A stretch of DNA of 64,000 nt, taken from an uncultured candidate division WPS-2 bacterium (GTDB taxonomy: Bacteria > Vulcanimicrobiota > Vulcanimicrobiia > Vulcanimicrobiales > Vulcanimicrobiaceae). Below, piece after piece: positions 15,106 through 24,226 of the stretch. Position 1 is the stretch's first letter; each line of letters opens with the position of its first letter. Under the pieces are notes generated by a model. It ran no database searches and was not told where the DNA came from. It saw only the letters and a program-made list of their open reading frames with translations. The translations under genes and the position numbers were made by a program. The stretch covers positions 1 to 64,000 of the forward strand of contig CALEYW010000009.1 of assembly GCA_937927945.1 (NCBI GenBank), read 5' to 3'.

Positions 15106-16467
15106 ATGCCCGATGCTCGAGACCGCGCTTTCCCGGACGGATTCTTCTGGGGTGCGGCGACGGCCGCGCACCAGATCGAGGGCGCGTGGGACGAGGACGG
15201 GAAGGGTGAGTCGATCTGGGACCGCTTCGCGCACCGCGTCGGCACGATCAAAGGTGCGACGACCGGCGACGTCGCCTGCGACTCCTACCACCGCTTTCAC
15301 GACGACGTCGCGCTGCTGCGCGAACTCGGACTCAACAGCTACCGGTTTTCGATCGCGTGGCCGCGCGTCCAGCCGGCCGGCCGCGGCGCGATAGAGCAGC
15401 GTGGCCTCGACTACTACCGCCGGCTCGCCGACGCGCTGCTAGAAGCCGGCATCCGGCCGTTGCCGACGCTCTACCATTGGGACCTGCCGCAAGCGCTCGA
15501 GGACGCCGGCGGATGGCCGCAGCGCGACACCGCCGAGCGGTTCGCCGAGTACGCGGCGATCGTCACCCAAGCACTCGGCGACCGCATCGCCGACTGGGCG
15601 ACCTTCAACGAGCCGTGGATCTTCACGCGGTTGGGTTATCTGGCCGGAATCCACGCGCCCGGCCGCACCGACGCAACGGCCTACCTGCGCGCGACGCACA
15701 CCGTCAACCTCGCGCAAGGCTTGGCGACGCGCGCCATCAAGGCCGCGCGGCCGGCGCTGCGCGTCGGCTGCGTGCACTCGGTTTCACCCGCGGTGCCTGC
15801 CACGGATGCGCCGGAAGACGGCGCGGCGGCCGAAGCCTTCCACGCGTACGCGAACCGGTGGTTTCTCGATCCGGTGCTGCACGGCACGTATCCGGCGCAA
15901 GCGCTGGCCGGCGACCTTCCGCTCCAGACGATGGGATACCGCGACGGCGACGACCGTATCATGCGCGCGACACTCGATTGGATCGGGATCAACTACTATT
16001 TTCATCTCGTCGTGCGCGATGCGGCGACCGGCGACGGCGCACTGCGCTTCCGGTTCGCGACGGTCGATCGCAACGAGCACCCGCGCACCGATCTCGGGTG
16101 GCCGGTCAATCCCGCCGGCTTGCGCACGATTCTCGGGCGGGTGGCACGCGACTGCGGCGGCATTCCGCTCGAAGTCACCGAAAACGGCGCCTCCTACCAT
16201 GAATGTCCGGGCGCCGACGGCCGCATTCGCGACGCGCGCCGCATCGACTATCTGCGCGGACACCTCGACGCCGTCGCGCAGGCGATCGCCGACGGGGTCG
16301 ACGTGCGCGGCTACCACCACTGGACGCTGGTCGACAACTTCGAGTGGGCCGAGGGCTACACGCAGCGCTTCGGCCTAGCGCATCTCGCCCCCCGGACACT
16401 CGCGCGCACGATCAAGGATTCCGGCCGCTGGTACGCCGGCGTCGCGCGAACCGGACGATTGAGCTAG
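15106..16467 (+). CDS. family 1 beta-glucosidase
   Basis: The 453-residue protein matches GH1 enzymes along its whole length and hydrolyses beta-glucosides in the cytoplasm. It opens with FPDGFFWGAATAAHQIEGAW, carries the acid/base glutamate in TFNEPW (Glu169) and the nucleophile in VTENGAS (Glu359), and ends with the VDNFEWAEGYTQRFGLAHL block that binds the sugar. Length and motifs are complete. The frame is open upstream to 14914, but the homology starts at the ATG at 15106. There is no sugar transporter or regulator beside it. Confidence 0.95.
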   Translation: MPDARDRAFPDGFFWGAATAAHQIEGAWDEDGKGESIWDRFAHRVGTIKGATTGDVACDSYHRFHDDVALLRELGLNSYRFSIAWPRVQPAGRGAIEQRGLDYYRRLADALLEAGIRPLPTLYHWDLPQALEDAGGWPQRDTAERFAEYAAIVTQALGDRIADWATFNEPWIFTRLGYLAGIHAPGRTDATAYLRATHTVNLAQGLATRAIKAARPALRVGCVHSVSPAVPATDAPEDGAAAEAFHAYANRWFLDPVLHGTYPAQALAGDLPLQTMGYRDGDDRIMRATLDWIGINYYFHLVVRDAATGDGALRFRFATVDRNEHPRTDLGWPVNPAGLRTILGRVARDCGGIPLEVTENGASYHECPGADGRIRDARRIDYLRGHLDAVAQAIADGVDVRGYHHWTLVDNFEWAEGYTQRFGLAHLAPRTLARTIKDSGRWYAGVARTGRLS

Positions 16468-16471
16468 GAGC

Positions 16472-17944
16472 CTAACACTCGACGACGCCGACCGCGAGGC
16501 CGCCGAGCGAGGTTTCCTTGTACTTGGTCTGCATGTCCAGGCCGGTGCGGTACATCACGTCGATGATCGCATCGAGCGTGACGGCGTGCCCTTCGTCCTC
16601 CCACATCGCCATGCGCGCGGCGTGGATCGCTTTCATCGCGCCGACCGCGTTGCGCTCGATGCACGGGATCTGCACCAAGCCGCCGATCGGATCGCACGTC
16701 ATCCCGAGGCTGTGCTCCATCCCGATCTCCGCCGCGTGTTCGACGTGATGGTTCGCGCCGCCGAGCGCGGCGACCAGCGCGCCCGCGGCCATCGAGCATG
16801 CGACGCCGACTTCCCCTTGGCAGCCGACTTCGGCGCCCGAGATCGATGCGTTCTCTTTGTACAGCGCGCCGATCGCGCTGGCGGTGAGAAAGAACCGGAA
16901 CAGTCCGTCGTCGCCGGCGTCCTTGACGTAGCGCAGGTAGTAGTGTGCGACCGCCGGGATCACGCCCGCCGCGCCGTTGGTCGGTGCGGTGACCACGCGA
17001 CCGCCGGCGGCATTCTCCTCGTTGACCGCCATGGCGACCGCGTTGACGTAGTCCATCGGCGCGAGCGCGTCATCGCCTCCGCTCTTCTCCTGCAGCCGGC
17101 GAGAGAGTTGCGGCGCGCGGCGCCGCACGTTGAGGCCGCCCGGCAAGATTCCCTCGGTCTGCAAGCCGCGTTCGGCGCACGCCTGCATCGCGCGCCACAC
17201 CGTATCGACGTATGCGCGCACCGCCGCTTCACCGTGGCGCGCGCGCTCGTTTGCCAAGACGATCTGCCAGATCGCCAGTCCTTCGCGTTCTCCGATCGCC
17301 AAGAGTTCGGCCGCGCTCGCGAACGCATAGGGGATCGTCACGCCGTCCTCGTCCGCGTTCGGCGGCGCGCCCTCGACCTCGACGAATCCGCCTCCGACCG
17401 AGTAGTACGTCTCTTGGCCGGCGATCGCGCCGCCGGCGAAATGCGCCGTGATGCGCAAGGCGTTCGGATGCCGCGGCAGCACGTCGCGCCGCAGGAAGAC
17501 GACGTCGTCCGCCATGCTGAACGCGATTCGCCGAGTTCCGCCGAGCAGCAGCGCGCCGTCACGCTCGACGCCCTCGACGCGATGCGCCGCCTGCTCCGGA
17601 TCGGTCGCCTCGGGCCGCATTCCCGAGAGACCCAGGACGATCGCGCGGTCCGTGCCGTGGCCCTTTCCCGTCAACGCAAGCGACCCGTACAGTTCGACCC
17701 GCACCGATTCGATCTCGCGTAGGATGCCGCACTCGACCAAGCGTGCGGCGAACATACCGGCGGCTCGCATCGGCCCGGTCGTGTGCGAACTCGATGGACC
17801 CAAGCCGATTTTGAAGAGGTCGAAAAATCCCGTTCTCAAGCCGGTCTCACTTCGCCGGACGTACCGCTCACGCCCCGGCTGGCCGGCGCTCGCCGACGCA
17901 GCACTCGGCAACCGGGGCACCGTTTTGGCGGTCGCACGGTGCAT
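16472..17944 (-). CDS. sdaA: L-serine ammonia-lyase (iron-sulphur type)
   Basis: Single-chain bacterial serine dehydratase that converts L-serine to pyruvate and ammonia. The beta domain starts at FFDLFKIGLGPSSSHTTGPM. The catalytic alpha domain holds APTNGAAGVIPAV, VGCQGEVGVACSMAAGALVA and the cysteines in GMTCDPIGGLVQIPCIERN that ligate the 4Fe-4S cluster. The listed ATG at 17944 gives a 490-residue protein with about 37 residues before the conserved start; a TTG near 17845 would give the usual length. The ATG would share two bases with the start of the divergent thiolase gene, so the promoters would lie inside each other's coding region; I think the later start is as likely. Confidence 0.92.
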   Translation of the reverse strand: MHRATAKTVPRLPSAASASAGQPGRERYVRRSETGLRTGFFDLFKIGLGPSSSHTTGPMRAAGMFAARLVECGILREIESVRVELYGSLALTGKGHGTDRAIVLGLSGMRPEATDPEQAAHRVEGVERDGALLLGGTRRIAFSMADDVVFLRRDVLPRHPNALRITAHFAGGAIAGQETYYSVGGGFVEVEGAPPNADEDGVTIPYAFASAAELLAIGEREGLAIWQIVLANERARHGEAAVRAYVDTVWRAMQACAERGLQTEGILPGGLNVRRRAPQLSRRLQEKSGGDDALAPMDYVNAVAMAVNEENAAGGRVVTAPTNGAAGVIPAVAHYYLRYVKDAGDDGLFRFFLTASAIGALYKENASISGAEVGCQGEVGVACSMAAGALVAALGGANHHVEHAAEIGMEHSLGMTCDPIGGLVQIPCIERNAVGAMKAIHAARMAMWEDEGHAVTLDAIIDVMYRTGLDMQTKYKETSLGGLAVGVVEC

Positions 17945-19127
17945 GGCAGAACGCAGTGTCGTCGTCCTGAGCGGAGCTCGGACCGCAATCGGTAGTTACG
18001 GAGGAAGTCTGAAGGACATTCCTCCGACGCAGCTCGCGGCGAACGTCGCGCGCGAAGCCGTGAAGCGGGCGGGCGTCGATCCGGCACACGTCGGGCACGT
18101 CGTGTTCGGCAACGTCATCCATACCGAGCCGAAGGACATGTACCTCTCGCGGGTCGCGGCCCTCGATGCGGGATTTCCGACTGGTTCGTCGGCACTGACC
18201 GTCAACCGGCTGTGCGGCAGCGGCTTTCAAGCGATCGTTTCCGCGGCGCAGGCGATTCTGCTCGGCGACGCCGACGTCGCCGTCGCCGGCGGCACCGAGT
18301 CGATGAGTCGTGCGCTGTACGGCAACCCGACGCAGCGCTGGGGTACGCGGATGGGCGCGAGCGAGTCGTACGACATGATGATCGGCGCGCTGACCGACCC
18401 ATGGGACACGGTCCACATGGGCATCACCGGCGAGAACGTCGCGACGCAATACGGCATCAGCCGCGAAGAGCAGGACGCGTTCGCGCTCCGCAGCCAGCAG
18501 AGTGCCGCGCGGGCGATCGCTGCCGGCCACTTCAAGGATCAGATCGTGCCGATCGAACTGAAGACGCGCAAGGGCACAACGGTCTTCGACACCGACGAGC
18601 ACGTGCGCGCCGAGACGACGCTCGAAGCCCTGGGGAAACTGCGGCCGGCATTCAAAGAAGGCGGGAGCGTCACCGCCGGCAACGCCTCGGGCATCAACGA
18701 CGCCGCCGCGAGCATCGTGCTGATGGATGGCGCCGCGGCCGCGCGCGACGGGCGCAAACCGATCGCGAGACTGCTCGCCTACGGCCATTCGGGCGTCGAT
18801 CCGAAGGTGATGGGGATCGGTCCCGTGCCGGCGGTGAAGCGCGCGCTGGAACGCGCCGGGCTGAGCGTCGCCGACATCGACGTCATCGAGTCGAACGAAG
18901 CGTTCGCCGCGCAAGCCTGCGCGGTCTCGAAAGAGCTCGGCTTCGATCCCGACAAGGTCAATCCCAACGGCGGCGCGATCGCGCTGGGTCATCCGATCGG
19001 CGCGACCGGCTGCATCCTCACGATCAAAGCGATCGCGGAACTGCACCGCACCGGCGGTCGCTACGCGGTGGTGACGATGTGCATCGGCGGCGGCCAGGGA
19101 ATCGCCGGCGTGTTCGAGCGCATGTAG
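17943..19127 (+). CDS. thiolase (acetyl-CoA C-acyltransferase)
   Basis: The 394-residue protein has the complete thiolase signature: VVVLSGARTAIGSYGGSLKD, the acylated Cys91 in NRLCGSGFQA, the NEAFAAQA motif, the histidine in GHPIGATG, and the second cysteine in MCIGGGQGIA. It condenses two acyl-CoA units or cleaves 3-ketoacyl-CoA. There are no other beta-oxidation or PHB genes next to it, so direction and substrate cannot be fixed. It converges with ogt six bases downstream. Confidence 0.93.
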   Translation: MAERSVVVLSGARTAIGSYGGSLKDIPPTQLAANVAREAVKRAGVDPAHVGHVVFGNVIHTEPKDMYLSRVAALDAGFPTGSSALTVNRLCGSGFQAIVSAAQAILLGDADVAVAGGTESMSRALYGNPTQRWGTRMGASESYDMMIGALTDPWDTVHMGITGENVATQYGISREEQDAFALRSQQSAARAIAAGHFKDQIVPIELKTRKGTTVFDTDEHVRAETTLEALGKLRPAFKEGGSVTAGNASGINDAAASIVLMDGAAAARDGRKPIARLLAYGHSGVDPKVMGIGPVPAVKRALERAGLSVADIDVIESNEAFAAQACAVSKELGFDPDKVNPNGGAIALGHPIGATGCILTIKAIAELHRTGGRYAVVTMCIGGGQGIAGVFERM

Positions 19128-19133
19128 GCTCGC

Positions 19134-19685
19134 TCAGGGTGACGTCGCGAAGTCGAACGCCGTCTGTGCCGCGCTCGCGTCCGCGGCGAGGCGCACGCCT
19201 TCGTGGCGCAGCAGCCACGCTTTGCGCGGCAGCCCGCCGCCGTATCCGGTCAACGTTCCGTCGGCGCCGATGACCCGGTGGCACGGCACGATCAGACCGA
19301 TCGGGTTCGATCCGTTGGCGAGGCCGACCGCGCGCGCTGCGCCCGGCACGCCGAGCCCGCGCGCCATCGCGCCGTAGCTCATCGTGGTACCGGCCGGAAT
19401 CGCGCACAGCGCGGCCCACACCGCTTTCTGAAACGGCGTGCCGTTCGTTGCCAGCGGCAGACCCTCGAACGCGGCGAAGTCTCCGGCGAAGTACGCTTCG
19501 AGCCGCTCGCGCATGCCGAGGTGATTCTCGCGTTCCCGCACTTCGACGGCACCGTAGTGCGCCTGCAGCAGCCGGTCGCGGCGGGGGACGTAATCGTCGA
19601 AGTCCAGCGCGCGGACCGCGACGTCATCGCTCACGACGTGGATCGTCCCGATCGGCGAGGCGATGCGTTGGAGGAACAGCGTCAC
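19134..19685 (-). CDS. ogt: methylated-DNA--protein-cysteine S-methyltransferase
   Basis: The 183-residue protein removes alkyl groups from O6-alkylguanine by suicide transfer to the cysteine in IVPCHRVIG. The preceding ARAVGLANGSNPIGL and the helix-turn-helix TPFQKAVWAALCAIPAGTTM are typical. The GTG start at 19685 overlaps the end of the Ada-AlkA gene by four bases, so two DNA-alkylation repair enzymes are translated together. The frame upstream of the GTG is only a shadow of that neighbour. Confidence 0.93.
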   Translation of the reverse strand: MTLFLQRIASPIGTIHVVSDDVAVRALDFDDYVPRRDRLLQAHYGAVEVRERENHLGMRERLEAYFAGDFAAFEGLPLATNGTPFQKAVWAALCAIPAGTTMSYGAMARGLGVPGAARAVGLANGSNPIGLIVPCHRVIGADGTLTGYGGGLPRKAWLLRHEGVRLAADASAAQTAFDFATSP

Positions 19686-21172
19686 GGCGCGCTCTCCCCG
19701 CCGGCGCGGTCGCCATCGAGCGCCCATAGGTGCAGCGCGGCGTAGGCACGCCATGGACGCCACGCTTCCGCGCGCGCGAACACCATCCGCTCCGTCGGAC
19801 GAATGCCGTCGTCGCCGGTCAATGCTCGCATCAAGCCGATGTCGGCGGCCGGGAAACCGTCCGGTTCGCGCAGCGCTCGCATCGCGATGTATTGCGCGGT
19901 CCACTCGCCGATCCCCGGCAGGGCGCGCAGCCGTTCGACCGCGCCGACGAGGTCGTGCGAAGGCTCGAACAGCGTCGGATCATCGAGCGCCGCGCGCGCG
20001 ACGGTGCGGATCGCCTCGCCCCGTGCCTTCGGCATGCCGATCGACGCGACGTCGGCGTCCGCCAGCACCGCCGGTGACGGAAACACCGCGTGCACGTCAT
20101 GGTCGCCGCCGCGCAGATGCGCCGGAAGCGCCGTCCCGAAGCGCTCGACCAGACGCCCCGCGAGACGCGTCGCGGCGCCGACCGAGATCTGCTGACCGAG
20201 AATCGCTCGCACGGCAAGCTCGAAGCCGTCCCACGCGCCCGGAACGCGCAATCCGGGCCGGCGCGCGATCGACGACGCGAGCAGCGGATCCGCTCGCAGA
20301 TGCGCTTCGATCGCGTCGGGGTCGGCAGCGAGATCGAAGATCCGTTTGACGCGATCGACGACCGAGAGCAGCTTCCCGACCGACCCGAGCCGAATGGCCG
20401 CGACGAGCGCGTTCCCGTTCGACGACATCCCGGGCGGTCGAACTTCGATCGTGCCGAGAGTGCCGTCGACGCATACGGCACGCACGTAGCGGCCGTCGGC
20501 TGCGATCGCCTCGACGCCCGGGATCGCGCGCGCCCCCAGCCACGCGGCCATTCCGTTCCAGTCGTAAGCGCCGGTATAGGCGAGGTTGAGCGTGACCGCT
20601 TCGGCGCGTGCTTGGCGTGCTTGCGTGTGCCGCAGCTTCGTCGGCGAGCGGTGATAGACGCTGCGCATCGCTTCGTTGAAACGCCGCACGCTGCCGAACC
20701 CGGCCGCCATCGCGACGTCCGCCATGCTCATCGCGCTCTCCGTGATGAGACGCTTCGCGAAGAGGACCCGGCGGATCTGTGCGACGGCGACCGGCGTGAC
20801 GCCGAGATGTTCGGCGAACAAGCGCCGCAAATGACGGTCGCCGACGCCCAGCCGCAGGGCGAGGCCCTCCAAACTGCCGTCGTCCAGCGCGCCGTCGGCG
20901 ATCAGCGCCAGCGCGCGGTCGACGGTCGTCGACGTTCCGTGCCAGGCGGCGAGCGCCGGCGCCGTTTCGGGACGGCAGCGCAGGCACGGCCGGAACCCGG
21001 CGGCCTGCGCCGCGACGGCGGACGGAAAGAACACGCAGCTCGACGGCTTCGGCGTGCGCACCCGGCAGATCGGCCGGCAGTATACTCCGGTCGTCGTGAC
21101 CCCGATGAAAAATCGACCGTCGTAGCGCGCATCGCGGGCAGCCGTCAGCCGGTAATATGCCGCATGGTCCAT
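19682..21172 (-). CDS. Ada-type regulator fused to AlkA DNA glycosylase
   Basis: About 496 residues in four domains. First an Ada N-terminal zinc domain (RDARYDGRFFIGVTTTGVYC, then CRVRTPKPSSC and CLRCRPE), in which a cysteine accepts methyl groups from phosphotriesters. Next an AraC helix-turn-helix pair (LALRLGVGDRHLRRLFAEHL, MADVAMAAGFGSVRRFNEAM). Then an AlkA N-terminal domain, and last an HhH-GPD glycosylase with LPGIGEWTAQYIAMRAL and the catalytic aspartate in FPAADIGL. The protein should both sense methyl damage and excise alkylated bases, inducing its own operon with ogt. I chose the ATG at 21172, right before the zinc domain; the frame is open to 21301. Such fusions are known in actinobacteria and proteobacteria. 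Confidence 0.92.
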   Translation of the reverse strand: MDHAAYYRLTAARDARYDGRFFIGVTTTGVYCRPICRVRTPKPSSCVFFPSAVAAQAAGFRPCLRCRPETAPALAAWHGTSTTVDRALALIADGALDDGSLEGLALRLGVGDRHLRRLFAEHLGVTPVAVAQIRRVLFAKRLITESAMSMADVAMAAGFGSVRRFNEAMRSVYHRSPTKLRHTQARQARAEAVTLNLAYTGAYDWNGMAAWLGARAIPGVEAIAADGRYVRAVCVDGTLGTIEVRPPGMSSNGNALVAAIRLGSVGKLLSVVDRVKRIFDLAADPDAIEAHLRADPLLASSIARRPGLRVPGAWDGFELAVRAILGQQISVGAATRLAGRLVERFGTALPAHLRGGDHDVHAVFPSPAVLADADVASIGMPKARGEAIRTVARAALDDPTLFEPSHDLVGAVERLRALPGIGEWTAQYIAMRALREPDGFPAADIGLMRALTGDDGIRPTERMVFARAEAWRPWRAYAALHLWALDGDRAGGESAP

Positions 21173-21376
21173 CTCCGTCACCGTGACGTCGATGCCGGCG
21201 CGGCGCGGTCCGATCGCGGTTTTCGGCCATTCCGCAAGCATCTCCATGCCGCTGAGCCTAGCACGCAAAAGACGCTCCTGCTCGCGCTTTTCGGACCTCA
21301 TCCTCGCACGAATTCACGCGTCGAAAGCGAGCGAGCGCCAGCCAAGCGAGAGCATGCGTGAGCACGCGCACAGCGT

Positions 21377-21449
21377 CGTAAGGCACGGGTAAGCGGGGGA
21401 GTGACTTTGCGTAAGTTGGCGCGTAAGATAAGCGCCCGGCCGTCGTAAG
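21377..21449 (+). promoter_or_regulatory. four spaced CGTAAG repeats upstream of the propeller gene
   Basis: CGTAAG occurs at 21377, 21410, 21422 and 21444, so neighbouring copies are 33, 12 and 22 bases apart, close to whole turns of the DNA helix. A related GGTAAGC lies at 21388. The cluster falls in the 355-base space between the divergent Ada-AlkA and propeller genes, about 80-150 bases before the latter's start. That placement would suit a cooperative activator or repressor. A hairpin (GGCTC...GAGCC, about 21489-21504) lies between the cluster and the start. No gene is seen in this space. Confidence 0.35.
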
Positions 21450-21527
21450 CGCGCCGTACCAGTGAGGTCGTACGCTTTGGCGCGCCCGGCTCAGGCCGGA
21501 GCCTTTCCGCTTGCTCGGAGACAGCCT

Positions 21528-23693
21528 ATGAACACGATCATCGAACCGAACGCGTCTCGCGTCGGCGATGCAACCGCGACGCAGCTCGTACAGACGAACG
21601 GTATTCACGTCGACGAATCGCGCATCGCGAAACTCAATCCGATTCCGCTGGTGCAGAACGACGCGCTCGCGACCGGCCTCCACGGAGCCATCGGATGCGA
21701 TTTCATCCCATCGACCAATCAGCTCGCGTTCGTCGAATATGCGGGCAACGTCTCGATCGTCAACCTCTTCCTGCCGCTCGTCGCAACCGTTTCGCAAGGG
21801 ACGCAGACGATCCCCGGCACGTGGGCGTTCGACTGCGAAACCGGCGCCCTCGGCGGCTTCAACGCGGCGAATGACATCTGGTGGGAACAGCAGACGGCCG
21901 TGCAGCGTCAGATGGTGCCGATCGGGGGCGCCAAGATCGCGAACCTCGGCCAGGTGGACTTCAACGCGGTCACCACGGCGACGCTGCAATCGCTGTCCTA
22001 CAGCACCACGCCGATACCCGGCAACAACGACCCCTCGAACAAACTCACGAACGGCGACGTCTTCGCCGTGCACACGAACGCCGGCAACTACTGCAAGATC
22101 AAGGTGCTTTCGTACGGCTACGACCTCCACGTTCAGTGGGTCACGTACAAGGTCGGCCAGCGGTATCAGATTCTCGGCACCGGATACACCGAGCCGGAGG
22201 ACATCATCGTCGGCGCCGACGGCCGGCATGCCTTCGTCACCGAGCGTACCGGCAACGTGCTGCGCGTCGATCTCTCCAACGCATCGCGCGCCGCCGCGCA
22301 GGTGCTCGCGACGGGCTTGACCGCGCCGCACCAAATGCAGTTCGACGGACTGCACGCGCACGTCTACGTCGTCGAATTCGCCCCGAACGGACGTCTGCTG
22401 CGCATCGAGGTCGGAACCGGAACGGTGACGACCGTGGCGTCCGGTCTCGATCATCCCATCGGGCTGCTCCTCTCCGCCGACGAACAGTCCGCCTACGTGA
22501 CGGAGCAGGCCGCCGGCGGGGGCCGGTTGCGCCGCGTCGACATGGGAACCGGGGTCACAAGCGACGTCGTGGCCGGATTCACCGCGCCGTTCATGATGAC
22601 GTGGCTCGACCCCGCGCGCGAACGCCTCGCCCTGTGCGAGCGCGATCCGGCGAATCGCATCGCCATCGTCGATCTCGGCAACGGCAACTTGGTGACCCGC
22701 ATCGCGCCCGGTATCGGCTTCCGGCCGTCCGACCTCGCGATCGTCGCCGCGCATCGCGCCCTCGTCACCGCCGATTCCGAGATCGACGACATCATGCTCG
22801 GGCTCGATCCGCTCACCGGACCGCTCTACAAGGGCGTCGGGTTCGTCCCGTTCGACCGGATCGATCCGCTGACCGGACTGGCCAATACGTGGGCCGACGT
22901 CAACTACTTCTTCCGCGTGCAGAACGTCCCGTTCGGCAGCGTCATCCCGGTGAAAGTGAACCACTACCTGGCATCGATCGACGGTGCGGCGTGGTACCAG
23001 GTTCTCATCGACGGCATCCCGCGCGGCGACGCGTGGGGCGATTACAAGTGGAATCCGATCACCAACCAGTACGATTCGCTGACGATCTCGGCACAGGACA
23101 TCGGCCCGCTCCACAACGTCTATCCCGTGCGCACGCTGGCTGATCTGGTGCTGTGGTACAACTCCGACCTCGGCAGCCGGGTCGATACGACCGGGTACGT
23201 CGACGGCCTGCACACGATCGAGATGCGCTTCTACAGCGCGACGTTCGGTGCGATCCCCGTCGGCGCGCCGAATGGCGGACCGCATACGATCTGCTTCGAC
23301 AACAGCCGCTGCTTCGCATCGCTCGACTCGATCACCCTGGGCGGAGGGAGCGCCGGCACCGACTGCGGCATCCTCAAGTACGTCAACCTGACCGACACGG
23401 TGACGCTGAAGTACCGGGCCTCGCAAGCCCACGCCTCCGCGACGTATTCGTTCGCCGTGCTGCGCGGGGCGAACGAGATCGCGGCGCTCGATCAAGGCGG
23501 GAACGTGGGCGCGCCGAGTTACAGCGAGTCGGCGACCGTCGCCACGCTGCTCGGCTCGTGCGCGGGCCCGGGCGGTCCAGGCACCGCGGGCTTCCTCGAG
23601 GAGCTGTACGTGGCGACCAAAGCGATCAACGGCGAGGGCCGTCTCTCGGGGTATGACGCGTCGGACGCGCGCGCGTTCGTCCTCTCGCAGTAA
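21528..23693 (+). CDS. large NHL/SMP-30-like beta-propeller protein
   Basis: The 721-residue protein starts at the ATG after CGGAG and lacks an obvious signal peptide (MNTIIEPNASRVGDATATQL). The middle part repeats strand patterns of a six-bladed propeller: GYTEPEDIIVGADGRHAFVT, GLTAPHQMQFDGLHAHVYVV, GLDHPIGLLLSADEQSAYVT. The C-terminal 280 residues are a different beta-rich part with several cysteines (TICFDNSRCF, GTDCGILKYV) and aromatic residues. I infer carbohydrate or ligand binding but no enzyme motif is visible. The gene stands alone with a long leader region containing repeated CGTAAG boxes. Confidence 0.75.
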   Translation: MNTIIEPNASRVGDATATQLVQTNGIHVDESRIAKLNPIPLVQNDALATGLHGAIGCDFIPSTNQLAFVEYAGNVSIVNLFLPLVATVSQGTQTIPGTWAFDCETGALGGFNAANDIWWEQQTAVQRQMVPIGGAKIANLGQVDFNAVTTATLQSLSYSTTPIPGNNDPSNKLTNGDVFAVHTNAGNYCKIKVLSYGYDLHVQWVTYKVGQRYQILGTGYTEPEDIIVGADGRHAFVTERTGNVLRVDLSNASRAAAQVLATGLTAPHQMQFDGLHAHVYVVEFAPNGRLLRIEVGTGTVTTVASGLDHPIGLLLSADEQSAYVTEQAAGGGRLRRVDMGTGVTSDVVAGFTAPFMMTWLDPARERLALCERDPANRIAIVDLGNGNLVTRIAPGIGFRPSDLAIVAAHRALVTADSEIDDIMLGLDPLTGPLYKGVGFVPFDRIDPLTGLANTWADVNYFFRVQNVPFGSVIPVKVNHYLASIDGAAWYQVLIDGIPRGDAWGDYKWNPITNQYDSLTISAQDIGPLHNVYPVRTLADLVLWYNSDLGSRVDTTGYVDGLHTIEMRFYSATFGAIPVGAPNGGPHTICFDNSRCFASLDSITLGGGSAGTDCGILKYVNLTDTVTLKYRASQAHASATYSFAVLRGANEIAALDQGGNVGAPSYSESATVATLLGSCAGPGGPGTAGFLEELYVATKAINGEGRLSGYDASDARAFVLSQ

Positions 23694-23728
23694 ACGAGAC
23701 GCACGGCACCGCGTCGAAGACCGGAGCC

Positions 23729-24226
23729 GTGCATCCCGAAGCCGAGCGGCTCATCGCCGCGCTCCGTCTCACGCCGCATCCTGAAGGCGGCTGGTACCGC
23801 GAGACCTATCGCAGCCCCGACCGGGTCACGACCAATCTCGGCACGGTCCGCAGCGCGACGACCTCGATCTACTTCCTGCTCACGTCCGACGCGTTCTCGG
23901 CTTTTCACCGGCTCGCGTCGGACGAGACGTGGCATTTCTACCGCGGCGACCCGGTCACGATCGAAGTGATCGCACCGAGCGGGACGCACCAGCGGCACGT
24001 CATCGGGGTGGGCGACGCGCTGCAGACCACGATCGCCGCGAACGCGTATTTCGCCTCGCACGTCGACGCGCCGGACGGCTACGCGCTGGTCGGCTGCGAC
24101 GTCGCTCCGGGCTTCGATTTCGCGGACTTCCACCTCACGACGCGCTCGATGCTGACCGCGGCGTATCCGCAGTTCGCGCCGCTGATCGCGCGCTACACGC
24201 GTTCGGCGGGTTCGACGACGCCGTAG
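23729..24226 (+). CDS. DUF985 cupin
   Basis: The 165-residue protein has the DUF985 sequence marks: LIAALRLTPHPEGGWYRETY, SATTSIYFLLTSDAFSAFHR, DETWHFYRGDPV and DYALVG-like YALVGCDVAPGFDFADFHL. These proteins are small cupins with a conserved metal-type histidine cluster and no established function. The GTG start lies 35 bases after the propeller gene. Its 3' end overlaps the convergent hydrolase gene by 34 bases. Confidence 0.88.
   Translation: MHPEAERLIAALRLTPHPEGGWYRETYRSPDRVTTNLGTVRSATTSIYFLLTSDAFSAFHRLASDETWHFYRGDPVTIEVIAPSGTHQRHVIGVGDALQTTIAANAYFASHVDAPDGYALVGCDVAPGFDFADFHLTTRSMLTAAYPQFAPLIARYTRSAGSTTP

Noticed and set aside
21258..23495. A 745-codon open frame on the minus strand
   Set aside because: It is the antisense of the propeller gene and is rich in Arg/Asp/Val, as expected for a shadow of GC-rich codons.
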